DNA from: JBJFCE01 sp964437825
Lineage (GTDB): Bacteria; Bacillota; Clostridia; Lachnospirales; Lachnospiraceae
Length of the DNA stretch: 64,000 nt
Reading direction: 5' to 3'
NCBI GenBank assembly: GCA_964437825.1
Contig: CAYTIH010000003.1
Span: forward strand, 1 to 64,000
Made by a program: the position numbers and the translations under genes. The notes beneath the pieces were generated by a model. It was not told where the DNA came from. It saw only the letters and a list, made by a program, of their open reading frames with translations, and did not search any database. Shown here in pieces: positions 17,559-26,168 of this stretch (positions are counted from its first letter, which is position 1; the number at the start of each line of letters is the position of its first letter).

Positions 17559-19103
17559 ATGTTGTTTAATTCCTTTATCTTTATCCTGCTTTTCCTGCCG
17601 GTCTGCCTGATAGGATATTTTGGTTTGAATCATTTTCGGAAATATAAATCAGCAAAGGCATTCCTTTTGGGAATGTCTTTGTGGTTTTACGGGTATTTTC
17701 AGATATCCTATCTGCTCATTCTGGCGGGCAGTATTTTAGTCAACTATATTCTGTACCGGCTCATACGAAGGACGCCCGGGCAGGCGCACGGCGCGGATCC
17801 TGCAGGAGAACCTCCGGACGGGACATGCCGGGAGCAGGCGGCAGGATCGCGCAATGCCGGAAAAGCGCTCATGATTTTGGGCGTGATGTTAAACCTGGGA
17901 GTCCTTGGCTATTTTAAATATATGGATTTCTTCCTGGAAAATATCAATGCGCTGTTTCGTACCCATATACCGCTTCCGGGAATTCTGCTTCCGCTTGGCA
18001 TCAGTTTTTTCACATTTCAGCAGATTGGTTTCATCATTGATACATACCGCCGGGAAGCGGGGGAGTATTCTTTTTTGGACTATGCGCTTTTTGTATCCTT
18101 TTTCCCGCAGCTGATTGCCGGGCCGATCGTGACGCATCAGGAGCTGATTCCGCAGCTTCAGTCAGAGGAAAAAAAGCATTTGCGTGCCGATCATTTCAGT
18201 GAAGGCTGTGTTTCCTTTATCCTGGGACTTGCAAAAAAAGTTTTGCTTGCGGATGTGCTGGCGCAGGCGGTGGAATATGGCTACGGGCATTTGGAGGCGT
18301 TAAATTCGGTTTCGGCGGTCATTGTCATGTTGTCCTATTATTTTGAGATTTATTTCGATTTCAGCGGCTACAGTGATATGGCAATCGGACTCGGGAAAAT
18401 GTTAAATCTGGAGCTGCCGGTCAATTTTAATTCTCCTTATAAGGGCAGAACGGTCAGAGAGTTCTGGAAACGCTGGCATATCACGCTCACCAGATTTTTT
18501 ACAAAATATGTATACATACCGCTTGGAGGAAGCAGGAACGGAGCGCTTAGGACCTATTGGAATACGATCCTTATTTTTCTGCTCAGCGGGATCTGGCACG
18601 GCGCGGGATGGGGCTATGTGATCTGGGGATTGTCCGGCGGAATCGGAATTGTACTTTGCAGAATTTTTGAGAAGCAGATTGACGCCATAGGCAGGAAAAA
18701 GGCGGGATCGGTCTTCCTATGGATACTGAATCTGGTTTATATCAGTGTGTTTTGGGTGTTTTTTAAGACCGGAAATGTGCATACTGCCGCGGCGTTTTTT
18801 AGCAGGCTTTTTCACGGCGGTATCTCCATGCCGGGCGAAGCACTGCTGCAGACCTTCCGTGTGGATGAGTTCTGGTATCTCTTAAAAATACTTCATATGA
18901 CGGGAAGCAGGTATGCGGATCTGCTGTTATGCGCCGGATATCTGGCCGCATCCTTTGTGATTGTGCTGGCGTTTCCCAATGCTCATGAAAAGGTGCAAAC
19001 CTGGAAACCGAAGGCATGGCACGCCGTACCGCTTGCATTTCTGTTTTTATGGAGCTTTGTCAGTCTGGCGGGCGTGAGTACGTTTATTTATTACAATTTC
19101 TGA
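17559..19103 (+). CDS. MBOAT family O-acyltransferase (AlgI/DltB/PatA-like)
   Basis: A 514-aa membrane protein that probably passes an acetyl group across the membrane for O-acetylation of the glycan. LFNSFIFILLFLP at the start, LPLGISFFTFQQIGFIID near 145, YFDFSGYSDMAIGLG near 266 and the invariant His in LSGIWHGAGW (His347) mark the MBOAT family. A hydrophilic, Gly/Pro-rich insert of about 30 residues (72-103) is unusual, and its DNA looks more G+C-rich than its surroundings. It starts 5 bases after pseB and is followed by an SGNH-type partner, the usual two-gene arrangement. Confidence 0.9.
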   Translation: MLFNSFIFILLFLPVCLIGYFGLNHFRKYKSAKAFLLGMSLWFYGYFQISYLLILAGSILVNYILYRLIRRTPGQAHGADPAGEPPDGTCREQAAGSRNAGKALMILGVMLNLGVLGYFKYMDFFLENINALFRTHIPLPGILLPLGISFFTFQQIGFIIDTYRREAGEYSFLDYALFVSFFPQLIAGPIVTHQELIPQLQSEEKKHLRADHFSEGCVSFILGLAKKVLLADVLAQAVEYGYGHLEALNSVSAVIVMLSYYFEIYFDFSGYSDMAIGLGKMLNLELPVNFNSPYKGRTVREFWKRWHITLTRFFTKYVYIPLGGSRNGALRTYWNTILIFLLSGIWHGAGWGYVIWGLSGGIGIVLCRIFEKQIDAIGRKKAGSVFLWILNLVYISVFWVFFKTGNVHTAAAFFSRLFHGGISMPGEALLQTFRVDEFWYLLKILHMTGSRYADLLLCAGYLAASFVIVLAFPNAHEKVQTWKPKAWHAVPLAFLFLWSFVSLAGVSTFIYYNF

Positions 19104-19122
19104 CCGATAAAGGAGTATCGAC

Positions 19123-20199
19123 GTGAAGGAATATCGTCGTTTTCTGAAAGTACTGTTTGGAATCATTGTGGCGGGATGTCTCGGAATCATGATACTCGTC
19201 ATTGTGGTGGATCCTTTTTTTCAATATCATAAGCCGTTAGAAGGATATCCTTATGTCATTGAGGATCAGCTCAGTCAGAATCCGGGGCTTGCAAGAAATA
19301 CGCAGTATAATGCGGTACTGCTGGGCTCATCCGTTACCGTAAATTTCAGTACGGACTGGTTTCGGGATTTATTTTCCGTGAATCTGGTAAAACTGCCTTA
19401 TAACGGGGCGTATCCGAAGGATATCGCCAATGCAATGGAACAGGTGGACCGCAGTCATAATCAGGTGGACACGGTATTTTTGGCTGTGGATGTTACAGCC
19501 TATTCCGCGGATACGCAGCAGATCAAATATCCGTTGCCGGATTATCTGTATGATGAATGGATTTTCAATGATGTTTCCTATTGGTTTAATAAGGATATTC
19601 TGTTAAATTATATCTTGAAGCCGATCGTGGATGCGTCACAGGCGGCGGACCCGGCAGATTATTACAGTACCTGGCAGCTGTTTGAATACAGCAGGGAAAA
19701 AACGCTTTTAAGCTATACGCCGGTGGAATGCTCAGAGCAGACATATGAAACGGATTTTCTGATTCCGGGGATTACGGCCAATATGGATACAAATATCTGT
19801 CCGATCATAGAATCGCACCCGGATACGAAGTTTATCATCTTTTTTCCGCCGGCCAGTATTTTGTTCTGGAATGATTTTGAGCGCCTGAATCAGACGGATG
19901 CGATTTTGTATAATGAAGCGTATATAATGGAGCGTCTGTTTGCATATGACAATGTGGAAATTTATTATTTTCAGAATGATTTTGAGCTGATCACCGATTT
20001 GGATAATTATATGGATTTGATTCACTATTCCAGGGAAGTGTCCTATCAGATGCTTTTGCAGATGGCAAACGGAGAAAGAAAAATCAGTGAAGAAGATTAT
20101 CAGGAAGTTTTGGAGGAAATGAAAGCGTATCTGCACGGCTACGATTATGAGAGCATTTGGGAAACGCAGCCGGAAGATGCAAAAGACAGGATAGAGTAG
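19123..20199 (+). CDS. SGNH-hydrolase-like partner of the MBOAT acyltransferase
   Basis: A 358-aa protein with one N-terminal signal anchor (about 8-32) and an extracytoplasmic domain. GSSVTVNF gives the nucleophile Ser (69 or 70), and DLIH (Asp298 and His301) gives the rest of a GDSL/SGNH triad, as in DltD/AlgX-like proteins that finish O-acetyl transfer outside the membrane. It starts at GTG 19123 with AAAGGAG at about 19109-19115. Pairing with the MBOAT gene supports the role. The acceptor may be pseudaminic acid itself or its glycan, because both genes sit between pseB and pseC. Confidence 0.75.
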   Translation: MKEYRRFLKVLFGIIVAGCLGIMILVIVVDPFFQYHKPLEGYPYVIEDQLSQNPGLARNTQYNAVLLGSSVTVNFSTDWFRDLFSVNLVKLPYNGAYPKDIANAMEQVDRSHNQVDTVFLAVDVTAYSADTQQIKYPLPDYLYDEWIFNDVSYWFNKDILLNYILKPIVDASQAADPADYYSTWQLFEYSREKTLLSYTPVECSEQTYETDFLIPGITANMDTNICPIIESHPDTKFIIFFPPASILFWNDFERLNQTDAILYNEAYIMERLFAYDNVEIYYFQNDFELITDLDNYMDLIHYSREVSYQMLLQMANGERKISEEDYQEVLEEMKAYLHGYDYESIWETQPEDAKDRIE

Positions 20200-20228
20200 A
20201 AACGAGAAACGTAAGGGAGGCTGATCTG

Positions 20229-21440
20229 ATGGAACAATTGGCTATTGACGGCGGAGCGCCGGTCAGGGAAACAAAATTATATTACGGACATCAATATATT
20301 GACGAAGCGGACGTGGCAGCCGTCAGCGAGGTACTTACCGGTGATTATCTGACCTGCGGTCCGAAGATTACGCAGCTGGAGGAAAGGCTGTGCGCTCTGA
20401 CAGGAGCAAATTATGCCGTGGTCTGCAGCAACGGAACGGCGGCGCTCCATATTGCGTGTCAGGCGGCGGGAGTCGCACGGGGGGATGAGGTGATTACCAC
20501 GCCGATTACCTTTGCGGCGTCGGCGAATTGTGCGCTGTACTGCGGGGCAAGACCCGTGTTTGCAGATATTGATCCGGATACGTACAATATTGATCCGCAC
20601 AGCGTGCAGGCGCATATGTCGCCGGCAACCAAAGCAGTGGTTGCGGTTGATTTTACGGGACAGGCGGTGGAGCTGGATTCTTTGATGCGGATCTGCAAAG
20701 AGCAGGAAAAACAAAGCGGGAAAAAAGTATATCTGATTGAAGACGGCGCGCATTCGATCGGTACCTTATATAATGGAAAGCCGGTGGGCAGCATTGCGGA
20801 TATGACGACCTTCAGCTTTCATCCGGTAAAGACGGTGACTGCGGGCGAAGGCGGCGCAGTTTTGACAAATTCGAAGGAATTGTATGATAAGTTGGTGCTG
20901 TATCGCGCACATGGCATCACCAGAAATACGGACCTCATGGAGCATACGCCGGACGGTCCGTGGTACTATGAGCAGATCGGACTCGGCATGAATTACCGTA
21001 TGACGGATATCCAGGCAGCCTTGCTGTGCAGCCAGCTTGACAAGCTGCCGTTGTTTTGTAGGAGGAGAAAGGAAATTGTGGTCCGCTATAACGAGGCTTT
21101 TTCCCAAATGCCGGAGCTTTTCGTGCAGAAGGAGATTCCGGAGTCGGATACTACAAGACATTTATATATCCTGAGAATCCGTCCCGAACAATTAAAGATT
21201 GACCGCGCGGGCTTTTTTGCCGCGATGGGAGCGGAAAATATCTGCTGCAATGTGCATTATATTCCGGTCTACTATCATCCGTACTATGAGCATCTCGGAT
21301 ACCGAAAGGGGCTGTGTCCGAATGCGGAGAAGCTTTATCATGAAATCATAAGTCTGCCGCTTTATTATTCTCTGACGGATCAGGATGTGGAGGATGTCAT
21401 TCATGCGGTCAGGAAAATTGTGGAGCATTACAGGAAGTAG
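20229..21440 (+). CDS. pseC: UDP-4-amino-4,6-dideoxy-AltNAc transaminase, PseC
   Basis: PLP-dependent aminotransferase of the DegT/DnrJ/EryC1/StrS family, 403 aa. It puts the 4-amino group on the PseB product, using glutamate. SNGTAALHIACQAAGV near residue 62, DGAHSIG near 173 and the PLP lysine in SFHPVKTVTAGEGGAV (Lys201) are intact. The sequence resembles PseC more than PglE: the YYGHQYIDEADVAAV start is typical. ATG 20229 is set by GGGAGG at 20215-20220; the longer frame runs into the upstream gene. Confidence 0.92.
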   Translation: MEQLAIDGGAPVRETKLYYGHQYIDEADVAAVSEVLTGDYLTCGPKITQLEERLCALTGANYAVVCSNGTAALHIACQAAGVARGDEVITTPITFAASANCALYCGARPVFADIDPDTYNIDPHSVQAHMSPATKAVVAVDFTGQAVELDSLMRICKEQEKQSGKKVYLIEDGAHSIGTLYNGKPVGSIADMTTFSFHPVKTVTAGEGGAVLTNSKELYDKLVLYRAHGITRNTDLMEHTPDGPWYYEQIGLGMNYRMTDIQAALLCSQLDKLPLFCRRRKEIVVRYNEAFSQMPELFVQKEIPESDTTRHLYILRIRPEQLKIDRAGFFAAMGAENICCNVHYIPVYYHPYYEHLGYRKGLCPNAEKLYHEIISLPLYYSLTDQDVEDVIHAVRKIVEHYRK

Positions 21441-21526
21441 ATTCGGACGATATGATCAGAATATTCGGAAACGGTGCGGCTTTCGGAATTGCCTGAAGAA
21501 ATTCGCACGAGTATGAGGATACCGGA

Positions 21527-22240
21527 ATGAAAAGGATAGCGATAATTACGGCGCGCGGCGGCAGTAAAAGGATTCCGCGCAAGAACATAAAACCCTTTTT
21601 GGGGAAACCGATTATAAATTATTCGATTGAGGCGGCGCTGCAAAGCGGCATGTTTGACACTGTGATGGTGTCGACGGATGATGAGGAGATTGCGCGGATT
21701 GCAGGGCAGGCCGGCGCAGCGGTGCCGTTCATGAGGAGCGCACAGACGGCGAATGATTTTGCAACAACGGCAGATGTGGTCTGCGAGGTTCTGGAGGAAT
21801 ACCGAAAACGCGGGCAGATATTTTCTCAGGCTTGTATTATTTATCCCACGGCGCCGTTTTTGACGAAGGAGGCCGTCCGGGAGGCGATGGAAATTCTGAC
21901 AAGGGAAAAGGCGGACAGCGTCCTTCCCGTGGTGAAGTTTTCGTTTCCACCCCAGAGATGCGTTATTATGGAGAATCACCGTCTGAAGGCGAAGTGGCCG
22001 GAGTGTATGCCCATGCGTTCTCAGGACCTGGAACCGTACTATCATGACTGCGGACAGTTTTACTGTATCCGGGTCGAAAGCTTTATGCAGCAAAAAAAGA
22101 TTATCATGGAAGATACCGCGGCCTTTATCCAGGATGAAAGGAATGTGCAGGATATCGATACGCTGCAGGACTGGGAGATCGCCGAGATGAAGTTTCGCAT
22201 TCTTCATCCGGAGACGGCAGGCAGCGATCATAGAATATAA
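21527..22240 (+). CDS. pseF: Pseudaminic acid cytidylyltransferase, PseF
   Basis: Activates pseudaminic acid with CTP to give the CMP-sugar used by transferases. The 237-aa length is standard. IITARGGSKRIPRKNIK at residues 6-22 is the CTP-binding motif of the NeuA/PseF family, and YPTAPFLTKEAV near 105 and YYHDCGQFYC near 171 agree with PseF rather than NeuA. An 86-base gap without recognisable signals separates it from pseC. Product users may be the sialyltransferase-like enzyme at 9583 or unseen transferases. Confidence 0.92.
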   Translation: MKRIAIITARGGSKRIPRKNIKPFLGKPIINYSIEAALQSGMFDTVMVSTDDEEIARIAGQAGAAVPFMRSAQTANDFATTADVVCEVLEEYRKRGQIFSQACIIYPTAPFLTKEAVREAMEILTREKADSVLPVVKFSFPPQRCVIMENHRLKAKWPECMPMRSQDLEPYYHDCGQFYCIRVESFMQQKKIIMEDTAAFIQDERNVQDIDTLQDWEIAEMKFRILHPETAGSDHRI

Positions 22241-22352
22241 GCGATATCGGGCGGGCAGCGGCAACAGAATATAAGAAACAGAAACGGAAATGACGCGCTG
22301 CTTGACAGCAAACTTGTTATGCGCAAAGAGCGGCGCAGAATGGGGAGCAAAT

Positions 22353-23420
22353 ATGACAACATCATCACAGAACTCGACAATCAGGGTGAAAAACCGAATC
22401 ATCGGTGAAGGACATCCTGCATATATCATTGCGGAGATGTCCGCCAATCATGCGGGAAGTCTTACGCGCGCAAAGGAGATCATTCATGCGGCGAAGGAAG
22501 CCGGTGCGGATTGCTTGAAGATTCAGACCTATACGCCGGATACGATTACGATAGACTGTGATAATGAATATTTTCAGATTCACGGGGGTACCTGGGCGGG
22601 AGAAAATCTGTACGGATTATACGGAAAGGCATATACGCCATGGGAATGGCAGCCTTTATTAAAAGAAGAAGCGGACCGGGCGGGGATTGATTTTCTGTCC
22701 ACGCCGTTTGATCGTACGGCAGTGGATTTTCTGGAAGAAATGGGGATGGAATTTTATAAGATTGCATCCTTTGAAATGGTGGATCTTCCTCTTTTATCCT
22801 ATGTGGCAGCAAAGGGAAAGCCGATCATTATGTCCACCGGTATGGGATCGCTTGAAGAAATTGAGGAGGCGGTGAACGCCGTTTATCAGACCGGAAATAA
22901 ACAGCTTGCCCTGATGAAATGCTCAAGCGCCTATCCGGCTGAGCCTTCGCAGATGAATTTAAGGACCATTACGGATTTGAAAAACAGATTCCGTATTCCG
23001 GTCGGCTTATCGGATCATTCCATGGGACATTTGAGTGCGGCGACAGCGGTTGCGCTTGGAGGAAGCATCATAGAGAAGCATTTCTGTCTCGGAAGGAAAA
23101 TTGAGAATCCGGATTCTTCTTTTTCCATGACGCCGGAGGAATTCAGAGCTATGGTGACGGAGGTCAGAAATGTGGAGGCTGCTTTGGGGACTGCATTTTA
23201 CGGACCTATGGAGCAGGAAATGAGCAATTACGGATTCCGCAGAAGTATTTTCGTTGTAGAGGATGTGAAGGCCGGGGAGCTGTTCAGCGAGCACAATATC
23301 AGAGTGATCCGTCCTGCAAACGGCATGAAGCCCAAGTATTATGATGAAGTACTGGGAAAGCGGGCGGCCTGCGGTATAAAAAAAGGGACGCCCCTTCAGT
23401 GGGAGCATATTGTGAAATGA
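22353..23420 (+). CDS. pseI: Pseudaminic acid synthase, PseI
   Basis: Condenses 2,4-diacetamido-2,4,6-trideoxy-L-altrose with phosphoenolpyruvate. The 355-aa protein has the NeuB TIM barrel (AEMSANHAGS near 26, KIQTYTPDTI near 53, GLSDHSMGH near 230, EKHFCLGR near 253) followed by a SAF/antifreeze-like C-terminal domain (about 292-352, RSIFVVEDVKAGE through KKGTPL). ATG 22353 has GGGGAG at 22342-22347; the upstream in-frame ATG 22290 has no ribosome site. TYTPDT is typical of PseI. It differs from the shorter synthase at 54344, which lacks the SAF domain. Confidence 0.92.
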   Translation: MTTSSQNSTIRVKNRIIGEGHPAYIIAEMSANHAGSLTRAKEIIHAAKEAGADCLKIQTYTPDTITIDCDNEYFQIHGGTWAGENLYGLYGKAYTPWEWQPLLKEEADRAGIDFLSTPFDRTAVDFLEEMGMEFYKIASFEMVDLPLLSYVAAKGKPIIMSTGMGSLEEIEEAVNAVYQTGNKQLALMKCSSAYPAEPSQMNLRTITDLKNRFRIPVGLSDHSMGHLSAATAVALGGSIIEKHFCLGRKIENPDSSFSMTPEEFRAMVTEVRNVEAALGTAFYGPMEQEMSNYGFRRSIFVVEDVKAGELFSEHNIRVIRPANGMKPKYYDEVLGKRAACGIKKGTPLQWEHIVK

Positions 23421-23435
23421 TAAGGCGGAGAGAAT

Positions 23436-25046
23436 ATGGCGGTAAGATTACGGAGAATTTCAGAATCGGATAAGGAGCTTTTGTTCCGGTGGACCAATGA
23501 TCCCGAGACCAGGAAGCAGTCGTTTTCAACGCAGCCCGTGCCATGGGAGAATCATGTCTCATGGTTTCAAAGAAAAATGGAAGATCCGGGATGTTATCAT
23601 TATCTGATGCTGGACGGGGACGAGCCGGTGGGCGTGGTCCGTCTGGACAGGCTCTCCGAAACAGGGGAGGACAGGGGCCGGGATTCCCACGGCAGATATG
23701 CTTATCTGATCAGCGTCAATATTGCGCCGCAGATGCGGGGGCGCGGCTATTTAAAGCCGATGTTTCGTCTGATCGAAAAACAGGCGCTTGCGGAAATTCC
23801 GGACAGCAGCTATATCAGAGCCGAGGTAAAGATAGGGAATCTGCCGTCCAGAAAAAGTCTGGAAGCAACCGGATATGAAACCATAGAGATCACGGAGACG
23901 GAGCCCGTCGTGGTGATTTATAAACATCGTCTTAAGCATGAAACAGTGATTTATTTCAGGGCGGACGCAAATGCGCAGATAGGTTACGGACATCTCATGC
24001 GCTGTCTGACCATTGCGGATGCCTGTGAAAAACTGGGGATGCAGCCGGTATTTTTACTGGCCGATCATGAGGCGGAGCAGCTTGTGCTTGACAGGGGATA
24101 TCCGGTCTGTGTGCTTGAAACGCAGTATCGCCGGATGGAGGAGGAGCTTTTCGTTCTCAGGGAGAAAATCCGGGACGACGCCCTGATCGTACTGGACAGC
24201 TATTTCCTGACGCAGCACTATGTCCGTACCCTGAAAGAAGAAGGGCATGCGCTGGTCTGGATGGACGATCTGGGAGAAGCGGATTATCCTGTGGATTGTT
24301 TGATTAACTATAATATGTATGCGGATACGCTCGGATATGAAAGCAAAAAGGCAGCAGGAAAGTATTTGCTCGGAACGCATTTTGCTCCGGTCAGACCGGG
24401 CTTTTGCGGGGAGACTTATCAAGTCGCTCCGGAGCTTTTGAATATACTGATTACCACAGGGGCCTCAGATCCCTGCGGCGCGGGCCTATTGTTCGCCGAG
24501 GGACTTCTGAAAAAGGGGATTCGCGGCCGGATTCAGGTGGTATGCGGCAGATATTATCCCGACGCGGAGAAGCTTCGGGAGCTGGAAAAAGAGCAGAAAG
24601 GCCAAACGAGCATTACGCTGTTGCAGAATCTGACTGATTTGTCGCAGGTAATGAAAGCAAGTGATCTGGCGATTGCGGCGGCGGGAAGCGCTTTGTATGA
24701 ATTATGCGCAGTGGGCGTGCCGACGCTGGTATATTATTTTGCGGATAACCAAAAAAGAGGAGCGCAGGCGTTTGCCGAAAAAACAGGCAGCGTAAATCTG
24801 GGGGATCTGCGTTTGGAAAAGCAGGAGTCCTTTAATAGGGCTTATCAGGCGGTGTGCAGACTGCAGGATCAAAAGGAGCGCAGGGCGGTCAGCGAGCGTA
24901 TGCAAAGCCTTGTGGACGCAAAGGGAGCCCGGCGGATTGCACGGGAATTGCGGGATATATTAAAAAATAGGAATTGTCTTGGAGATCGGAATGAAACAGG
25001 TACAGGAATATCGGACAACAAAACAGAAACGGGAAGCGTCCTTTGA
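23436..25046 (+). CDS. Fused PseH acetyltransferase - PseG UDP-sugar hydrolase
   Basis: Bifunctional protein of 536 aa covering two consecutive pseudaminic acid steps. Residues 1-165 form a GNAT domain (PseH: N-acetylation at C4 of the UDP-diamino sugar) with the acetyl-CoA loop MRGRGYL near 100. Residues about 170-525 form PseG, which removes UDP: IGYGHLMRC contains the catalytic His (His186), and AAAGSALYELCAVGVPTL near 410 is the GT-B-like nucleotide site. In Campylobacter and Helicobacter these are separate genes. The last 56 bases overlap the next acyltransferase gene in another frame. Confidence 0.88.
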   Translation: MAVRLRRISESDKELLFRWTNDPETRKQSFSTQPVPWENHVSWFQRKMEDPGCYHYLMLDGDEPVGVVRLDRLSETGEDRGRDSHGRYAYLISVNIAPQMRGRGYLKPMFRLIEKQALAEIPDSSYIRAEVKIGNLPSRKSLEATGYETIEITETEPVVVIYKHRLKHETVIYFRADANAQIGYGHLMRCLTIADACEKLGMQPVFLLADHEAEQLVLDRGYPVCVLETQYRRMEEELFVLREKIRDDALIVLDSYFLTQHYVRTLKEEGHALVWMDDLGEADYPVDCLINYNMYADTLGYESKKAAGKYLLGTHFAPVRPGFCGETYQVAPELLNILITTGASDPCGAGLLFAEGLLKKGIRGRIQVVCGRYYPDAEKLRELEKEQKGQTSITLLQNLTDLSQVMKASDLAIAAAGSALYELCAVGVPTLVYYFADNQKRGAQAFAEKTGSVNLGDLRLEKQESFNRAYQAVCRLQDQKERRAVSERMQSLVDAKGARRIARELRDILKNRNCLGDRNETGTGISDNKTETGSVL

Positions 25047-26115
25047 GCTGCTTCGGATTATTGCCATGTGCATGATTATTTCCCTGCATTATCTGTCGAA
25101 GGGAGATCTTCTGAGGCCGCTTTCGGAAGCGGAAGGAATGAACGGCGCAGCGGCTGCTGCATGGGTCATGGAAGCGCTGTGCCTTGTGGCTGTGAACGTG
25201 TATGTATTAATCAGCGGATATTTCGGACTGCACAGTAGCTTCCGGCTGTCAAAGCTTTTGCGGCTGTGGGGAACCGTTATTTTTTATTCTGTCTGCATTA
25301 CACTTCTGCTGGGGCTGACGGGAAATCTGTCTCAGGATGGAAACGTTATCTCTTTGGCGCAATTTTCGATTTATGACTGGATGAATGTGATTTTTCCGGT
25401 TGTGACACAGCAGTACTGGTTTATCACAGCCTATGTGGTACTGTATTTGTGCATGCCGTTTTTAAATGCCGGAATGGAGAAATTGGACCGTAGGACCTTC
25501 AGGAATATTCTGATTTGTCTTTTTGTGATCTTTTCCGTTTCCAAGTCGGTACTGCCGATGGAGCTTCCGACCGATCGGAAGGGATACGATGTCCTCTGGC
25601 TGATTTGCGTGTATCTGCTCGGAGGATATTTCGGAAGGTATGGATGTCCGGTATTTGATAAAACGAGAAGATCGGTTTTGCTGTATCTGGCAGGCGCGGC
25701 GGCAACCGCAGGCGCGGCTTTTGCCGTGCGTTATCTGTACCTGACAAGGGGAATGCTTGCGGAGTTTGTGTTAAAGAACCGTTTTTATACGTACAATCAT
25801 ATATTCTGTCTGGCTGCTTCCATTGGATTTTTCGGTATTTTCACCAAAGTACATATAAAGTCTGTCAAATTGTCAAAGCTGATTTGTGAGGCTGCTTCGT
25901 GTACGATGGCTGTTTATCTGATTCATGAGCAGCTCTATCTGCGCTATCTGTGGCCGAAGTGGTTTCAGGTGCACAGTCAGGCGGGGAAATGGACCTTTCT
26001 GCCGCATATGATCGTAACCGTGGCAGCCGTATTTGTCATATGCGTATCGGTCGAATGGATCAGAAAGACGCTTGCGAGGAAGATTGGTCAAAAAGTTGTA
26101 TCTTTGGACGAATAA
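24991..26115 (+). CDS. Acyltransferase 3 family membrane protein
   Basis: A 374-aa protein with about ten helices. FELLRIIAMCMIISLHYLSKG at the N-terminus holds the family His, and QQYWFITAYVVLYLCMPFLN near 131 and MAVYLIHEQLYL near 300 agree with acyltransferase-3 enzymes that acylate surface sugars. ATG 24991 follows GGAG at 24981-24984; the start lies within the 3' end of the pseH-pseG gene, so the two are co-translated. It may acylate the pseudaminic-acid-bearing glycan, but this rests only on position. Confidence 0.85.
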   Translation: MKQVQEYRTTKQKREASFELLRIIAMCMIISLHYLSKGDLLRPLSEAEGMNGAAAAAWVMEALCLVAVNVYVLISGYFGLHSSFRLSKLLRLWGTVIFYSVCITLLLGLTGNLSQDGNVISLAQFSIYDWMNVIFPVVTQQYWFITAYVVLYLCMPFLNAGMEKLDRRTFRNILICLFVIFSVSKSVLPMELPTDRKGYDVLWLICVYLLGGYFGRYGCPVFDKTRRSVLLYLAGAAATAGAAFAVRYLYLTRGMLAEFVLKNRFYTYNHIFCLAASIGFFGIFTKVHIKSVKLSKLICEAASCTMAVYLIHEQLYLRYLWPKWFQVHSQAGKWTFLPHMIVTVAAVFVICVSVEWIRKTLARKIGQKVVSLDE

Positions 26116-26124
26116 TGGTATACT
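26096..26124 (+). promoter_or_regulatory. Internal promoter before the dTDP-amino-sugar genes
   Basis: -35 TTGTAT (26096-26101), 17-bp spacer, -10 TATACT (26119-26124) with TG at 26116-26117 (extended -10). It overlaps the end of the acyltransferase gene and lies 45 bases before the transaminase start, so the module from 26169 can be expressed separately from the pse genes. Confidence 0.55.
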
Positions 26125-26168
26125 ACTAAATAATTTAGACAGCGATTTTGCAGATAGAGGAGAACCGT

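Noticed and set aside
22300..22305. Perfect TTGACA before pseI as a -35 box
   Set aside because: No acceptable -10 at 15-19 bp downstream (the 17-bp position reads AAAGAG).
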